This document shows, piece after piece, positions 49,170 to 58,102 of a stretch of 64,000 bases of DNA; position 1 is the first letter of the stretch; the number at the start of each line of letters is the position of its first letter. Origin of the DNA: Arthrobacter sp. zg-Y919 (GTDB lineage Bacteria > Actinomycetota > Actinomycetes > Actinomycetales > Micrococcaceae); assembly GCF_030142045.1 (NCBI RefSeq), contig NZ_CP126242.1:1550001-1614000 (forward strand). The letters are read 5' to 3'. The notes beneath the pieces were generated by a model. The model was given only the letters and a program-made list of their open reading frames with translations, was not told the origin of the DNA and did no database searches. Both the position numbers and the translations under genes were made by a program.

Positions 49170-49175
49170 ATGGTA
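49170..49175 (-). promoter_or_regulatory. Leaderless-type -10 (TACCAT) for the RibD-like gene
   Basis: TACCAT on the minus strand is six bases before the ATG at 49163. Confidence 0.4.
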
Positions 49176-49333
49176 GCCAGCCTCCGGTCCCAGAGGTATG
49201 GGCTGCGCCACAGTCGGTGCCTCCGGCGGAATAGGTTAGGTGGGCTCCGGGTTGCCGCCTACAGAACCACACTGCCGCTGTTTCCCCGCTCCTGCGGGCC
49301 TGGACAGCGGCGAACTAGAGGAAGAGTTACTTA

Positions 49334-50425
49334 GTGAACCTGTTTTCCCCGATGACCGCCGGCAGCTTTGAGCTGTCCAACCGCCTTGTGATGGCTCCCC
49401 TGACCCGCCAGCGCGCCGGACGCGACGGAATTCCCGGGCCGATGATGGTTGAGCACTACAGCCAGCGCGCGTCCCTGGGCCTCATTGTCAGCGAGGGCAC
49501 CTACCCCTGCCGCCAGGGCCAGGGCTTCCCCGGCCAGCCCGGCCTGGTCGATCCCGAGCAGTTGGAAGGCTGGCGGAAGGTCACCGACGCCGTGCACGAC
49601 GCCGGCGGACGGATCGTTGCACAGGTCATGCACGCGGGCCGGGTGACGCACCCGAACATCAACGGCGGCCAGGACCTGGTGGCACCGAGCGCCATCGCGG
49701 TGGACGGTATGTCGCATACCTACGACGGCAAGCAGACCTACACGGTGCCCCGCGCACTGGAAACCGCGGAACTGGCTTCGGCCACCGCGGACTTTGTGCG
49801 CGCCTCCCGGGCAGCTGTCGACGCCGGGTTCGACGGCGTGGAACTGCACGGTGCCAACGGCTACCTCCTGCACGAGTTCCTCTCCCCGGCGACGAACCAG
49901 CGCACGGACAACTACGGCGGCAGCCCGGAGAACCGCGCCAGGTTCGTCATTGAAACGATTACCGCTGTGGCCGCCGAGATCGGTGCCGACCGCGTTGGCC
50001 TGCGCATCTCGCCCGAGCACAACGTCCAGGACTGCCTCGAAATGGATGCGGAGGACGTGCTTGCCACCTACGGCGCCCTCCTCGATGCCGTGGCTCCCCT
50101 GGGCCTCGCGTACCTGAGCATCCTGCACCGCGATCCGGCCGGCGATCTGGTCCAGGCCCTGCGCACCCGCTTCGGCGGCAAGGTGCTGCTGAACACCGGC
50201 TTCGGTCCCCTCACCACCCGTGAGGAAGCCCTGGCCATCATGGACGACGGACTTGGAGACGGCGTCGTCGTTGGCCGGCCGGCCATCGCCAACCCGGACC
50301 TGGTGCGCCGCTGGCAGGAAGACCTGCCGCTGAACACGCCGGACGCCGCGACGTTCTACTCGTTCGGGCCCGAAGGCTACACGGACTACCCGTTCTACGC
50401 TCCTGAAGCCGCGTCGCAGAACTAG
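49334..50425 (+). CDS. Old-yellow-enzyme-family NADH:flavin oxidoreductase
   Basis: 363-residue FMN-dependent ene-reductase (NemA/XenB class). Motifs: NRLVMAPLTRQRA at the N-terminus, AQVMHAGRVTHP, the substrate-binding ELHGANGYLLHEFLSP, TDNYGGSPENRARF, and the FMN-phosphate region LLNTGFGPLTTREEA with DGVVVGRPAIANPDLV. Reduces activated alkenes or nitro compounds in a detoxifying role. GTG start with GAGGAAGAG upstream. Monocistronic; ends at a strong terminator. Confidence 0.93.
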   Translation: MNLFSPMTAGSFELSNRLVMAPLTRQRAGRDGIPGPMMVEHYSQRASLGLIVSEGTYPCRQGQGFPGQPGLVDPEQLEGWRKVTDAVHDAGGRIVAQVMHAGRVTHPNINGGQDLVAPSAIAVDGMSHTYDGKQTYTVPRALETAELASATADFVRASRAAVDAGFDGVELHGANGYLLHEFLSPATNQRTDNYGGSPENRARFVIETITAVAAEIGADRVGLRISPEHNVQDCLEMDAEDVLATYGALLDAVAPLGLAYLSILHRDPAGDLVQALRTRFGGKVLLNTGFGPLTTREEALAIMDDGLGDGVVVGRPAIANPDLVRRWQEDLPLNTPDAATFYSFGPEGYTDYPFYAPEAASQN

Positions 50426-50440
50426 GCTCCACCAACGTCA

Positions 50441-50478
50441 AAGGCCCGCAGGATCAAATGATCCTGCGGGCCTTTTTT
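50441..50478. terminator. Bidirectional terminator between the OYE gene and the pit unit
   Basis: GGCCCGCAGGAT and ATCCTGCGGGCC around a short CAAATG loop, followed by TTTTTT on the plus strand and an AA pair on the other side. Serves the OYE gene and probably the convergent pit-linked small gene. Confidence 0.88.
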
Positions 50479-50493
50479 GCCGGAGCTGAACTA

Positions 50494-50736
50494 TTAGCCG
50501 TGCAGCGCCGGAACGATCAGGTAGATGCCGAACAGTACCGCTACCGCGCTCAGTGCGAAGCAGGTGTATGCGCCGGCTTTGGCCAGGGCGACTCGGTTGC
50601 GCGGGGTGGAAGCGGTATCCGCATCGAGCGAGACCGCGTACAGCCGAACCCCGAACGAATAGATGCAGACCACGGTCAGTGCGGCGAGCAGTGTGACACC
50701 GAAGACCGTCAGGTAGTCCATCCAGTGGATGTTCAT
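50494..50736 (-). CDS. Small two-helix membrane protein linked to the phosphate transporter
   Basis: 80 residues with two transmembrane helices (about 8-29 TVFGVTLLAALTVVCIYSFG and 52-75) joined by a polar loop (DADTASTPRNRVALAKA). Its ATG overlaps the pit stop by four bases, so it is translated together with the transporter. No named family; it could be an accessory or stabilising subunit of the PiT transporter, by context only. Confidence 0.75.
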   Translation of the reverse strand: MNIHWMDYLTVFGVTLLAALTVVCIYSFGVRLYAVSLDADTASTPRNRVALAKAGAYTCFALSAVAVLFGIYLIVPALHG

Positions 50737-52022
50737 TTGGAACCTTCCTTGACCTTGGCGGCGTAGCTGCTGCCGCCCTTGCCGGAGTTGCCGTTCTTGC
50801 CGTTCTTGTTGTTCTTGCCGGAGTTGCTGTTCTTGCCCTTGCGGGTGTTCTTGCCGCGGCGCTTCTTGATGCGGACAACTTCGCCGGCGTTTTCAATGTC
50901 GCTGACCGCGTTGTCGTGGTTCACCGGGCTGCGGCGGGACCACAGGAACATGCCGAGAATGGTGAGGGTGCCGATGATGCTGATTGCAACCACACCTGCA
51001 GTGCCGATGGACGCGATGAGGGCCGCGATGGCGCCCATAGCGGCGGCGGCAGGAAGCGTGAGGAGCCAGCCGGCGCCGACCTTACCGGCCGTGCCCCAAC
51101 GGACCTCGGCGCCCTTGCGGCCCAGGCCCGAACCGATCACGGAGCCGGAGGCCACCTGTGTGGTGGACAGTGCGAAGCCCAGGTGGGATGACGCCAGGAT
51201 GGCAGCGGCCGTACTAGTTTCGGCAGCGAAGCCCTGTGCCGGCTTGACCTCGGTCAGGCCCGTTCCCATGGTGCGGATTATGCGCCAGCCACCGGCGTAG
51301 GTTCCGGCGGCAATGGCAATGGCACAGGAAGCGACCACCCAGAACGCGGGGCCGGTTCCGGAGGTCTGCAGGCCGCCGGCAACCAGGACAAGGGTGATCA
51401 CACCCATGGTCTTCTGGGCGTCGTTCGTGCCGTGCGCCAGAGCCACCAGGGAGGAGGAGAAGATCTGGGCGTAGCGGAAGCCGCCGCGCTTGCGGGGCAG
51501 TTTGCTGCCTGAATCGGGATCGTGCCGGCGGGTGATCCGGTACGCCAGCTTGGTGGCGAGGTAGGCCACGAACAGGGCGATGCACGGCGCGATCAGCGCG
51601 GGCAGGACCACCTTGGACATCAGCACGGAGTAATCCACCGAACCGAATCCGGCACCGACGATGGCGGCACCGATAAGGCCGCCGAACAGGGCGTGGGAGG
51701 AACTGCTCGGCAGTCCCCGCAGCCAGGTGATCAGGTTCCAGATAACTGCACCCATCAGGCCGGCGAAGATCATGACCGGGGTGATCTGGATCCCGCCCTC
51801 ACCTTCCTTGATGAGTCCGCCGGAAATGGTTTTGGCTACCTCCGTGGAGAGGAAAGCACCCACCAGGTTAAGCACGGCCGCCAGTGCGACGGCGGTTTTT
51901 GGTTTGATGGCACCGGTGGCGATGGGGGTAGCCATCGCGTTGGCGGTGTCATGAAAACCGTTGGTGAAGTCGAAGAATAGTGCTAGCGCGATCACCAGCG
52001 CGACCATGAGGGTGAGGTCCAC
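50733..52022 (-). CDS. pit: Inorganic phosphate transporter, PiT family
   Basis: Cation-coupled low-affinity phosphate importer. 429 residues, about 10 helices, with both PiT signature repeats: FDFTNGFHDTANAMATPI near residue 18 and ALAHGTNDAQKTMGVI near 205, plus WLRGLPSSSSHAL and GFALSTTQVASGSVIG. The cytoplasmic C-terminus (about 385-415) is a Lys/Asn/Gly/Ser low-complexity run (KNSNSGKNNKNGKNGNSGKG). The GTG at 52022 is chosen; a TTG one codon earlier is possible. Followed by a coupled small membrane protein. Confidence 0.93.
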   Translation of the reverse strand: MDLTLMVALVIALALFFDFTNGFHDTANAMATPIATGAIKPKTAVALAAVLNLVGAFLSTEVAKTISGGLIKEGEGGIQITPVMIFAGLMGAVIWNLITWLRGLPSSSSHALFGGLIGAAIVGAGFGSVDYSVLMSKVVLPALIAPCIALFVAYLATKLAYRITRRHDPDSGSKLPRKRGGFRYAQIFSSSLVALAHGTNDAQKTMGVITLVLVAGGLQTSGTGPAFWVVASCAIAIAAGTYAGGWRIIRTMGTGLTEVKPAQGFAAETSTAAAILASSHLGFALSTTQVASGSVIGSGLGRKGAEVRWGTAGKVGAGWLLTLPAAAAMGAIAALIASIGTAGVVAISIIGTLTILGMFLWSRRSPVNHDNAVSDIENAGEVVRIKKRRGKNTRKGKNSNSGKNNKNGKNGNSGKGGSSYAAKVKEGSK

Positions 52023-52185
52023 CAAATACCCTATCTAAAGACGAGGAAAAGAATCCGCGCAGCGGGTCATACCTCGGCACGTAAAACTGCCGACGCCCGC
52101 GTTACGCCAGATTGATCGTATGCGCTGGGGCAGGCGCGGACCAAAGCGGCGGATGTGCCCTTAATCTCGCCCGCGGCGGGAGAGG

Positions 52186-54195
52186 TCAGATCCTTATCCC
52201 GGTGCGCGGCTCCCGGCCCCCGAGATCGACGTCGACCACGGCGTCCGGCACGGGCAGAACCACCCGGCGGCTGTGCGTGGTTTGTCCGTCCGGCTCGAGG
52301 ACACTGAGGATATAGATGCCGGGTCCGGGCAGTGCCAGCTCGTAGTTGCCTCCGCTGTCCGACCGGGCGGATGCGGAGGTTGCCCCTCCCGGCCGGACCA
52401 GGATCACGAGTGCGTTGGCCACGGCCCTGCCGGCGTGCCGGACGCGGCCGGTGAGAAGCAGGGGCCGGCGAAAGTGGATGTCATGGGTTACGGAAGCACG
52501 GGGGAAGGTAACCGCTTCGGAAACCGGCTGCCAGCGGACGTGGCTGGCGACCATAACGTAGCGTCCGTCTCGCGGAAGCAGGACAGCGTACCGGCCGTCG
52601 TCGTCGGCCCGGTCCCAGTCCACCGGCCGTCCGTCACTGTCGACAACGGTGACGGTCCCCCGGTCCACAGGCCTGCCGTCGGTTGCTGCGATCAGCCGTC
52701 CGCTGACCATGATCTCCCGCTTTTCTTCCGCCCTCTGCAGCTGCCGCCCGCCGGGAACGGCGTAGAGGTCCGGATGGGTGGCCTCGTGCCTGCGGGAGGG
52801 CGGGATCAGGCAGGCTACGCCGGTGGCAGCCAGGGCGGCGAAGCCGGCCAGCACGAAAATGGTCCGAAAGGCATCCAGGCCGGGAAAGGTGGTCCCGGAG
52901 ACCGTCACCGTCAGCGAGGCGAGGATTGTTGCCACAACGGCGCTGCAGGTGGAGGTGCCGACGGAGCGCAGCAGGGTATTGAGGCCGTTCGCCGCCGCCG
53001 TGTCCGTCAGCGGAACGTTGCTCATGATGATGGTCGGCATGGCCGCCATGGAGATTGCCGTGCCGGTCGAGACGATCACCGCTCCGACAATAACTTCGGT
53101 TACCGAACCGACGAAGAGGAACCGTGCCAGGTAGCCGGCAGCCATCACGGCGCAGCCCGTCGCCAGGGTTGCCCTGGCCCCGAACATATTGGTGATCCGG
53201 GCGGAAACCGGAGCAGCCGCCACCATCGCCAGCCCTGACGGGATCATGGTTAATCCGGCCGTGAGCACGCTCAGGCCGAAGCCGTAGCCGGTCTCGCCCG
53301 ACAGCTGCAGCTGCTGCGTGGTGACCAGCATGTTGGCGTACATCGAAAACCCGACCAGGACGGCTCCGATATTGGTCAGCAGCACCGGGCGGCGGGCGGA
53401 GGTCCTCAGGTCCACCAGGGGCTGGCCGTTACGCAGCTCTGCGGGGAACCACAGAGCAAAGGCAACGGCCGCGGCGGCAAACAGGCCGAGGACCGGATAA
53501 CTGGTCCAGCCCCAGACTCCGCCCTTGGTAATGGCCAGCAGCACCGCCGTCATCCCTGCGGACAGCAGCACGGCCCCGGCGTAGTCAAACCGTGCAGGGG
53601 CACGGACGTTCGATTCCGGGACAAACACGACGACGGCGGCTATCAACACAACGCCGACAACCCCCACCACCCAGAACGTGGCCTGCCACCCCAGCCGTTC
53701 GTAGACCAGCCCTGCAAGGGGAAGGCCCAGGGCGCTGCCGATCCCGAAGCTGGCGCTCATCAACGCAACCGCTCCGGCGATCTTCTGCTGCGGCAGGGCG
53801 TCCCGGAGGATGCTGATTCCCACCGGAATCACGGCGCCGGCTGAACCCTGCAGGCCACGGCCAACCAGCGCCCAGGTGAACGTTCCCCCGATCGAGGCCG
53901 TGAAGGCGCCGGCAACCATCAGGACCATGGCCACCAGGAGCATCCGGCGTTTCCCGTACATGTCCGCCAGGCGGGAAATAATGGGTGTGGCCACCGCTGC
54001 GGAGAGCAGCGTGACAGTCACCAGCCAGGACACGTCATCAGTGGTGACACCGAAAATCCGGGGATATTCCGGAAGCAGCGGAACCACCGACGTCTTTTCG
54101 AGCGAGACCACAATCCCGCCGCATCCCAGGGTGGCAACCATCAGCCAGTCCGGGAATCTCCTCGTGCTCCCGCGTTCAGCGGGAGAGACAACCAT
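52186..54195 (-). CDS. MFS drug exporter (DHA2-like) fused to two carboxypeptidase-regulatory-like domains
   Basis: 669 residues. Residues 1-465 are an MFS transporter of the 14-helix DHA2 type: RLADMYGKRRMLL (loop 2-3 motif A), GRGLQGSAGAVIPVGISILR and ASFGIGSALGLPLAGLVYE (motif C). Residues 495-577 and 580-660 are two beta-sandwich repeats of the CarboxypepD_reg kind (VSGRLIAATDGRPVDRGTVT, then DDDGRYAVLLPRDGRYVMVA; LTGRVRHAGRAVANALVILV, then SDSGGNYELALPGPGIYILS). The same type of domain is usually extracellular or attached to adhesins, so its fusion to an MFS pump is unusual. Topology decides which side it lies on; an even number of helices would put it inside. Confidence 0.88.
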   Translation of the reverse strand: MVVSPAERGSTRRFPDWLMVATLGCGGIVVSLEKTSVVPLLPEYPRIFGVTTDDVSWLVTVTLLSAAVATPIISRLADMYGKRRMLLVAMVLMVAGAFTASIGGTFTWALVGRGLQGSAGAVIPVGISILRDALPQQKIAGAVALMSASFGIGSALGLPLAGLVYERLGWQATFWVVGVVGVVLIAAVVVFVPESNVRAPARFDYAGAVLLSAGMTAVLLAITKGGVWGWTSYPVLGLFAAAAVAFALWFPAELRNGQPLVDLRTSARRPVLLTNIGAVLVGFSMYANMLVTTQQLQLSGETGYGFGLSVLTAGLTMIPSGLAMVAAAPVSARITNMFGARATLATGCAVMAAGYLARFLFVGSVTEVIVGAVIVSTGTAISMAAMPTIIMSNVPLTDTAAANGLNTLLRSVGTSTCSAVVATILASLTVTVSGTTFPGLDAFRTIFVLAGFAALAATGVACLIPPSRRHEATHPDLYAVPGGRQLQRAEEKREIMVSGRLIAATDGRPVDRGTVTVVDSDGRPVDWDRADDDGRYAVLLPRDGRYVMVASHVRWQPVSEAVTFPRASVTHDIHFRRPLLLTGRVRHAGRAVANALVILVRPGGATSASARSDSGGNYELALPGPGIYILSVLEPDGQTTHSRRVVLPVPDAVVDVDLGGREPRTGIRI

Positions 54196-54230
54196 GCCGG
54201 TCCCTGGTGCCCGTGGAGCCGAAGGCGGCC

Positions 54231-54641
54231 CTAGCCCCGCGAGATGGGAACCTTGGTTGACGTCGGTCCCACCTCGGGGACGGGCACGCGGATCTCCAGG
54301 ACGCCGTCGTTGTAGGTTGCGGTGACGGAGTCCTGGCTGGCACCGGCAGGCAGCGCTATCTCACGGGTGAATGACCCGTAGCGGAACTCGGAACGGTATC
54401 CATGCCGTCCCTTGTGCTCCGTTTGTTCCTTCCGCTCCCCCTTGATGTGCAGGACACCGTCGCTGACCGTGACGTCCAGGTCCTGCTCGGGGTTGATGTT
54501 GGGCAGTTCTGCCCGGATGACCATGTTGGGTCCGTCCTGGTATTCCTCGACAGGGAAGGCCGGAACCTCCCAGTCCCCTTCGAAGAATTTCCGGACCTGG
54601 TCCGGCAGTTCAAAACGCTCGCGTCGTGCAAGGGAAGCCAT
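54231..54641 (-). CDS. Hsp20-family small heat-shock protein
   Basis: ATP-independent holdase chaperone. 136 residues: a short N-terminus, then the alpha-crystallin domain (about 35-130) with MVIRAELPNINPEQDLDVTV, DGVLHIKGERKE, REIALPAGASQDSVTATY and the closing DGVLEIRVPVPE (G-x-L motif). The ATG at 54641 has AAGGAG seven bases upstream; the longer frame is non-homologous. I saw no HAIR or CIRCE element in the 336 bases upstream. Confidence 0.92.
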   Translation of the reverse strand: MASLARRERFELPDQVRKFFEGDWEVPAFPVEEYQDGPNMVIRAELPNINPEQDLDVTVSDGVLHIKGERKEQTEHKGRHGYRSEFRYGSFTREIALPAGASQDSVTATYNDGVLEIRVPVPEVGPTSTKVPISRG

Positions 54642-54977
54642 GGATATCTCCTTGTCTATTGCCCGGTCCGGCGGCTTGGTGGCGGCCGTAGTGGTGGCTC
54701 GACCTGATTGGAGCGGCCGGGGCGCGTGGCGGAACAAACGGTGCCGCAAGGGTACGTCCGCTGCCCCGCGTTCCTCAATGGAAGACCGGTGGAACCCGGG
54801 CCGCGGGCAGGCTTTCCCGCTGTTTTGTCACCGGTCCCGTCGATCGGAGCCTCAAGCCTAGTCATGGATTTTGGCCGCGCGTATAGTTTTTCCTGCGCGC
54901 AGCCCGATGAGGATTCCGACCGCCGTTCACTACGGCCTGATGCCGGATGGCACACCGCCGATGAGAGGCTTCCAAAA
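54642..54977. other. Divergent intergenic region hsp20 / gadB
   Basis: The 336-base gap holds the hsp20 Shine-Dalgarno next to 54641 and, on the plus strand, TATAGT at 54882-54887 as a possible -10 for gadB (no good -35; leader about 85 nt). No open frame with protein-like features and no tRNA fold was seen. Confidence 0.5.
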
Positions 54978-56357
54978 ATGGCGCAGAATAATTTCGATTC
55001 CCTTTCCGTAAACCCCCTTTTTGCCCGGCCGGGCGAGGAAACGGCCGCCCCAAAGTATCGGTTGAATGAGGGCGAAATGCTGCCGGAAACGGCGTACCAG
55101 ATTGTCCACGACGAAACCATGCTGGATGGCAACGCCCGGCTGAACCTGGCAACCTTTGTCAGCACCTGGATGGACGACCACGCGAACCGGCTCTACAGCG
55201 AAACGTTCGACAAGAACATGATCGATAAGGACGAATACCCCCAGACTGCACAGATCGAGCAGAACTGCTGGCAGATTCTGGCCGACGTGTGGCATGCGCC
55301 GTCCCCCCGGGAAACCATCGGCACCTCGACCGTCGGTTCCTCCGAAGCCTGCATGCTGGGCGGACTGGCGTTTAAGCGGCTCTGGCAGCACCGGCGCCGC
55401 AGCGAGGGAAAACCCACGGACAAGCCGAACCTCGTGATGAGTTCAGCCGTACAGGTGTGCTGGGAGAAGTTCTGCAACTACTTCGACGTCGAGCCGCGGC
55501 TGGTGCCCATCAGCGAGGAGCACAAGTGCCTGGACGGCTTCGGGCTGGAAAACTACGTTGACGAAAACACCATCGGCGTCGTTGCCATCATGGGAGTGAC
55601 CTATACCGGCATGTACGAGCCGGTGAAGGACATCGCCGCCAAGCTCGACGAGATCCAGTCCTCCACCGGCCTGGACATTCCCATCCACGTGGACGGGGCC
55701 TCCGGCGCCATGATCGCCCCGTTCATCCAGCAGGACCTGGAATGGGATTTCCGGCTGGAACGGGTGCACTCCATCAGCACCTCCGGGCATAAGTACGGCC
55801 TGGTCTATCCGGGTCTCGGCTGGGTGGTCTGGCGGGAACGGCAGTGGCTGCCGGAAGACCTCATCTTCTACGTCAGCTATCTCGGCGGGGACATGCCCAC
55901 CTTCGCACTGAACTTCTCCCGTCCCGGCGCGCAGGTTGTCCTCCAGTTCTACTTGTTCCTCCGCCTGGGCCGGGACGGCTATGCCAGGATCCAGCAGGCC
56001 TGCCAGGACGTGGCGCTCCACCTTTCCAGTGCGATCGCAGGGATGGGTCCCTTTGAACTGTGGAATGACGGGTCGGACATCCCGGTTTTCGCGTGGCGGC
56101 TGAAGGAAGGCCATACGGACAAGTGGAACCTGTATGACCTGGCGGAACGGCTCCGCACGAGGGGCTGGCTGGTGCCTGCCTATCCCCTGCCGGATGACCT
56201 CTCGAACCTCACCGTGGAACGGATCGTCGTCCGCAACGGGCTGAGCCTGGACCTGGCCGAAAAACTGCTGGCGGATATCCGCCGGGAAACGGCGTATCTG
56301 GAACGGCTGAGCTCCCCGATGCCCCGCGAAACGGAGCAACCCGGCTTCCATCACTAA
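54978..56357 (+). CDS. gadB: Glutamate decarboxylase
   Basis: PLP enzyme turning glutamate into GABA and CO2 while consuming a proton. 459 residues in the group II decarboxylase pattern: TSTVGSSEACMLGGLAFKR (near 116), the cofactor Asp239 in IHVDGASG and the Schiff-base Lys272 in STSGHKYG. The positions are about four residues shorter than in E. coli GadB. The C-terminus ends PGFHH; in E. coli a His near the end closes the active site at neutral pH, so the double His may act likewise (inference). First gene of gadB-gadC-glsA. ATG start with AGAGG nine bases upstream. Confidence 0.95.
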   Translation: MAQNNFDSLSVNPLFARPGEETAAPKYRLNEGEMLPETAYQIVHDETMLDGNARLNLATFVSTWMDDHANRLYSETFDKNMIDKDEYPQTAQIEQNCWQILADVWHAPSPRETIGTSTVGSSEACMLGGLAFKRLWQHRRRSEGKPTDKPNLVMSSAVQVCWEKFCNYFDVEPRLVPISEEHKCLDGFGLENYVDENTIGVVAIMGVTYTGMYEPVKDIAAKLDEIQSSTGLDIPIHVDGASGAMIAPFIQQDLEWDFRLERVHSISTSGHKYGLVYPGLGWVVWRERQWLPEDLIFYVSYLGGDMPTFALNFSRPGAQVVLQFYLFLRLGRDGYARIQQACQDVALHLSSAIAGMGPFELWNDGSDIPVFAWRLKEGHTDKWNLYDLAERLRTRGWLVPAYPLPDDLSNLTVERIVVRNGLSLDLAEKLLADIRRETAYLERLSSPMPRETEQPGFHH

Positions 56358-56381
56358 GGAAGCCCGGGTTCCATCACTAAG
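56341..56381 (+). repeat. 23-bp imperfect tandem duplication over the gadB stop
   Basis: CCGG(C/G)TTCCATCACTAAG occurs twice with a 23-bp period (identical 13-mers at 56346-56358 and 56369-56381), duplicating the last codons and the stop of gadB. It spaces gadB from the gadC ribosome site. Confidence 0.7.
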
Positions 56382-56395
56382 AGGAGGTGGGTGGA

Positions 56396-58102
56396 ATGAG
56401 CGATTCGAGAGCAGCAAATTCCGGTTCGTCAGGAACTGACCGGTCAAGGGCCACATCAAAGCAAAAGGCACAGATCACCATCGGCGCCCTGGCAGTAATG
56501 AATATCGTGGCTGTGGTCAGCCTCCGGGGGCTTCCATCGGAGGCCGAGTACGGGCTGAGTTCCATCTTCTACTACGTCCTTGCAGCCGTCCTGTTCCTGA
56601 TTCCGGTTTCCATCGTGGCCGCCGAACTGGCTACGGGGTGGCCGGAAACAGGAGGGGTGTTCCGCTGGGTCGGTGAGGCATTCGGCCCACGCTGGGCCTT
56701 CCTGGCCATGTTCATGCTGTTCATCGAGGTCACCATCTGGTTCCCCACGGTGCTGACGTTCGGCGCGGTGTCGCTGGCGTATACCGGGGAAAACCAGAAT
56801 CTGGACGCCCAGCTCGCCGGAAATAAGCTGTTCGTCCTCGCGGTGGTCCTGGTGGTGTACTGGCTGGCCACGTTTATCGCCTTCCGCGGCGCGAAGGCCT
56901 TCTCGCGGGTGAGCCAGTGGGGCGGCATCATCGGCACCATCATCCCGGCGGTGATTTTGATCGTGCTCGGTTTTGCCTATTTCTTTGCGGGGAATACCCC
57001 GCAGATCCAGATGGGCTGGGGCGAACTGCTTCCTGACTTCGGCAACTTCTCGAACGTGGTGCTTGCCGCATCGATTTTCCTGTTCTACGCCGGCATGGAA
57101 ATGAACGCCATCCACGTGAAAGAGGTCAAGAACCCCACCCGCGACTACCCGATTGCCGTGCTGACCGCGGCGGCCGGGACCGTCCTGATCTTTGTGCTGG
57201 GAACACTGGCCATCGCGTTCGTGGTGCCCCAGGCCGACATCAACCTCACCCAGAGCCTGTTGACCTCCTACAACGACATGTTCGAATGGGCGGGCATCGG
57301 CTGGGCAGGCCCGGTAGTGGCTTTTATGCTGCTGATCGGTGTGCTCGCGGGTGTGGTGACCTGGGTGGCAGGTCCGTCCACCGGCATGCTTGCCGTGGCG
57401 AAGGCAGGCTACCTGCCCCGCTTCTGGCAGCACACCAACAAGAACGGAATGGGCACCCACATCCTGTTCTTCCAGGCCTTCATGGTCACCGCACTGGGCC
57501 TGACCTACGTAGTGCTGCCCTCGGTCCAGGCCGCCTACCAGATCCTGAGCCAGCTGACGGTGATCCTGTACCTCATCATGTACATGCTGATGTTCGCTGC
57601 CGCGATCTACCTGCGCTACAGCCAGCCGAACCGGCCGCGGCCCTACCGGGTGCCGGGCGGCGACGTCGGGATGTGGATCATCGGCGGTGTCGGATTCCTC
57701 GGTTCGCTGATGGCATTTGCCTTCAGCTTCATCCCGCCCGACCAGATTCAGGTCGGCTCCCCGGCAGTGTATGTCGGCATCCTCGTGGGTGGAGCTGTGG
57801 TCATGGTGATCCTGCCGTTCCTTATCTATGCGTTCCGCAAGCCGCATTGGCGGGACCCGGGCAGCGAGTTCGTTCCATTCACCTGGCAGATTGAACATAC
57901 GCATCCAGGGACGGTCACCGAGTCCGGCATTTCCACCGAGCAGCTGACCCGGGAAGCGGAATCCTCCGGTTTCCCGGTGACGTATTCGCACGACGACGGC
58001 GGCGGGCCCGCGGAACCTGCAGCGGTCCAGGGCGCCCGCCCGGCGGCCTCTTCGGCCGGCAAACCCGGCAAAGGATCCAGGGGCGGGAGCTCAGCAGTAT
58101 GA
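56396..58102 (+). CDS. gadC: Glutamate:GABA antiporter-like APC permease
   Basis: 568-residue membrane antiporter exchanging external glutamate for internal GABA, by position after gadB and by similarity to GadC-type APC proteins. About 12 helices; the first two carry ALAVMNIVAVVSLRGLPSEA and SIVAAELATGWPETGGVFRW. FYAGMEMNAIHVKEVKNPTR follows the sixth or seventh helix. The tail from about 490 is soluble, acidic then Gly/Ser/Ala-rich, longer than the E. coli C-plug. The ATG at 56396 has GAGGAGG eight bases upstream; a GTG three codons earlier is less likely. Overlaps glsA by ATGA. Confidence 0.9.
   Translation: MSDSRAANSGSSGTDRSRATSKQKAQITIGALAVMNIVAVVSLRGLPSEAEYGLSSIFYYVLAAVLFLIPVSIVAAELATGWPETGGVFRWVGEAFGPRWAFLAMFMLFIEVTIWFPTVLTFGAVSLAYTGENQNLDAQLAGNKLFVLAVVLVVYWLATFIAFRGAKAFSRVSQWGGIIGTIIPAVILIVLGFAYFFAGNTPQIQMGWGELLPDFGNFSNVVLAASIFLFYAGMEMNAIHVKEVKNPTRDYPIAVLTAAAGTVLIFVLGTLAIAFVVPQADINLTQSLLTSYNDMFEWAGIGWAGPVVAFMLLIGVLAGVVTWVAGPSTGMLAVAKAGYLPRFWQHTNKNGMGTHILFFQAFMVTALGLTYVVLPSVQAAYQILSQLTVILYLIMYMLMFAAAIYLRYSQPNRPRPYRVPGGDVGMWIIGGVGFLGSLMAFAFSFIPPDQIQVGSPAVYVGILVGGAVVMVILPFLIYAFRKPHWRDPGSEFVPFTWQIEHTHPGTVTESGISTEQLTREAESSGFPVTYSHDDGGGPAEPAAVQGARPAASSAGKPGKGSRGGSSAV

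Noticed and set aside
54642..54977. HAIR or CIRCE heat-shock operator before hsp20
   Set aside because: Neither the CTTGAGT-N7-ACTCAAG nor the TTAGCACTC-N9-GAGTGCTAA pattern is present; CTCAAG at 54851 has no partner.
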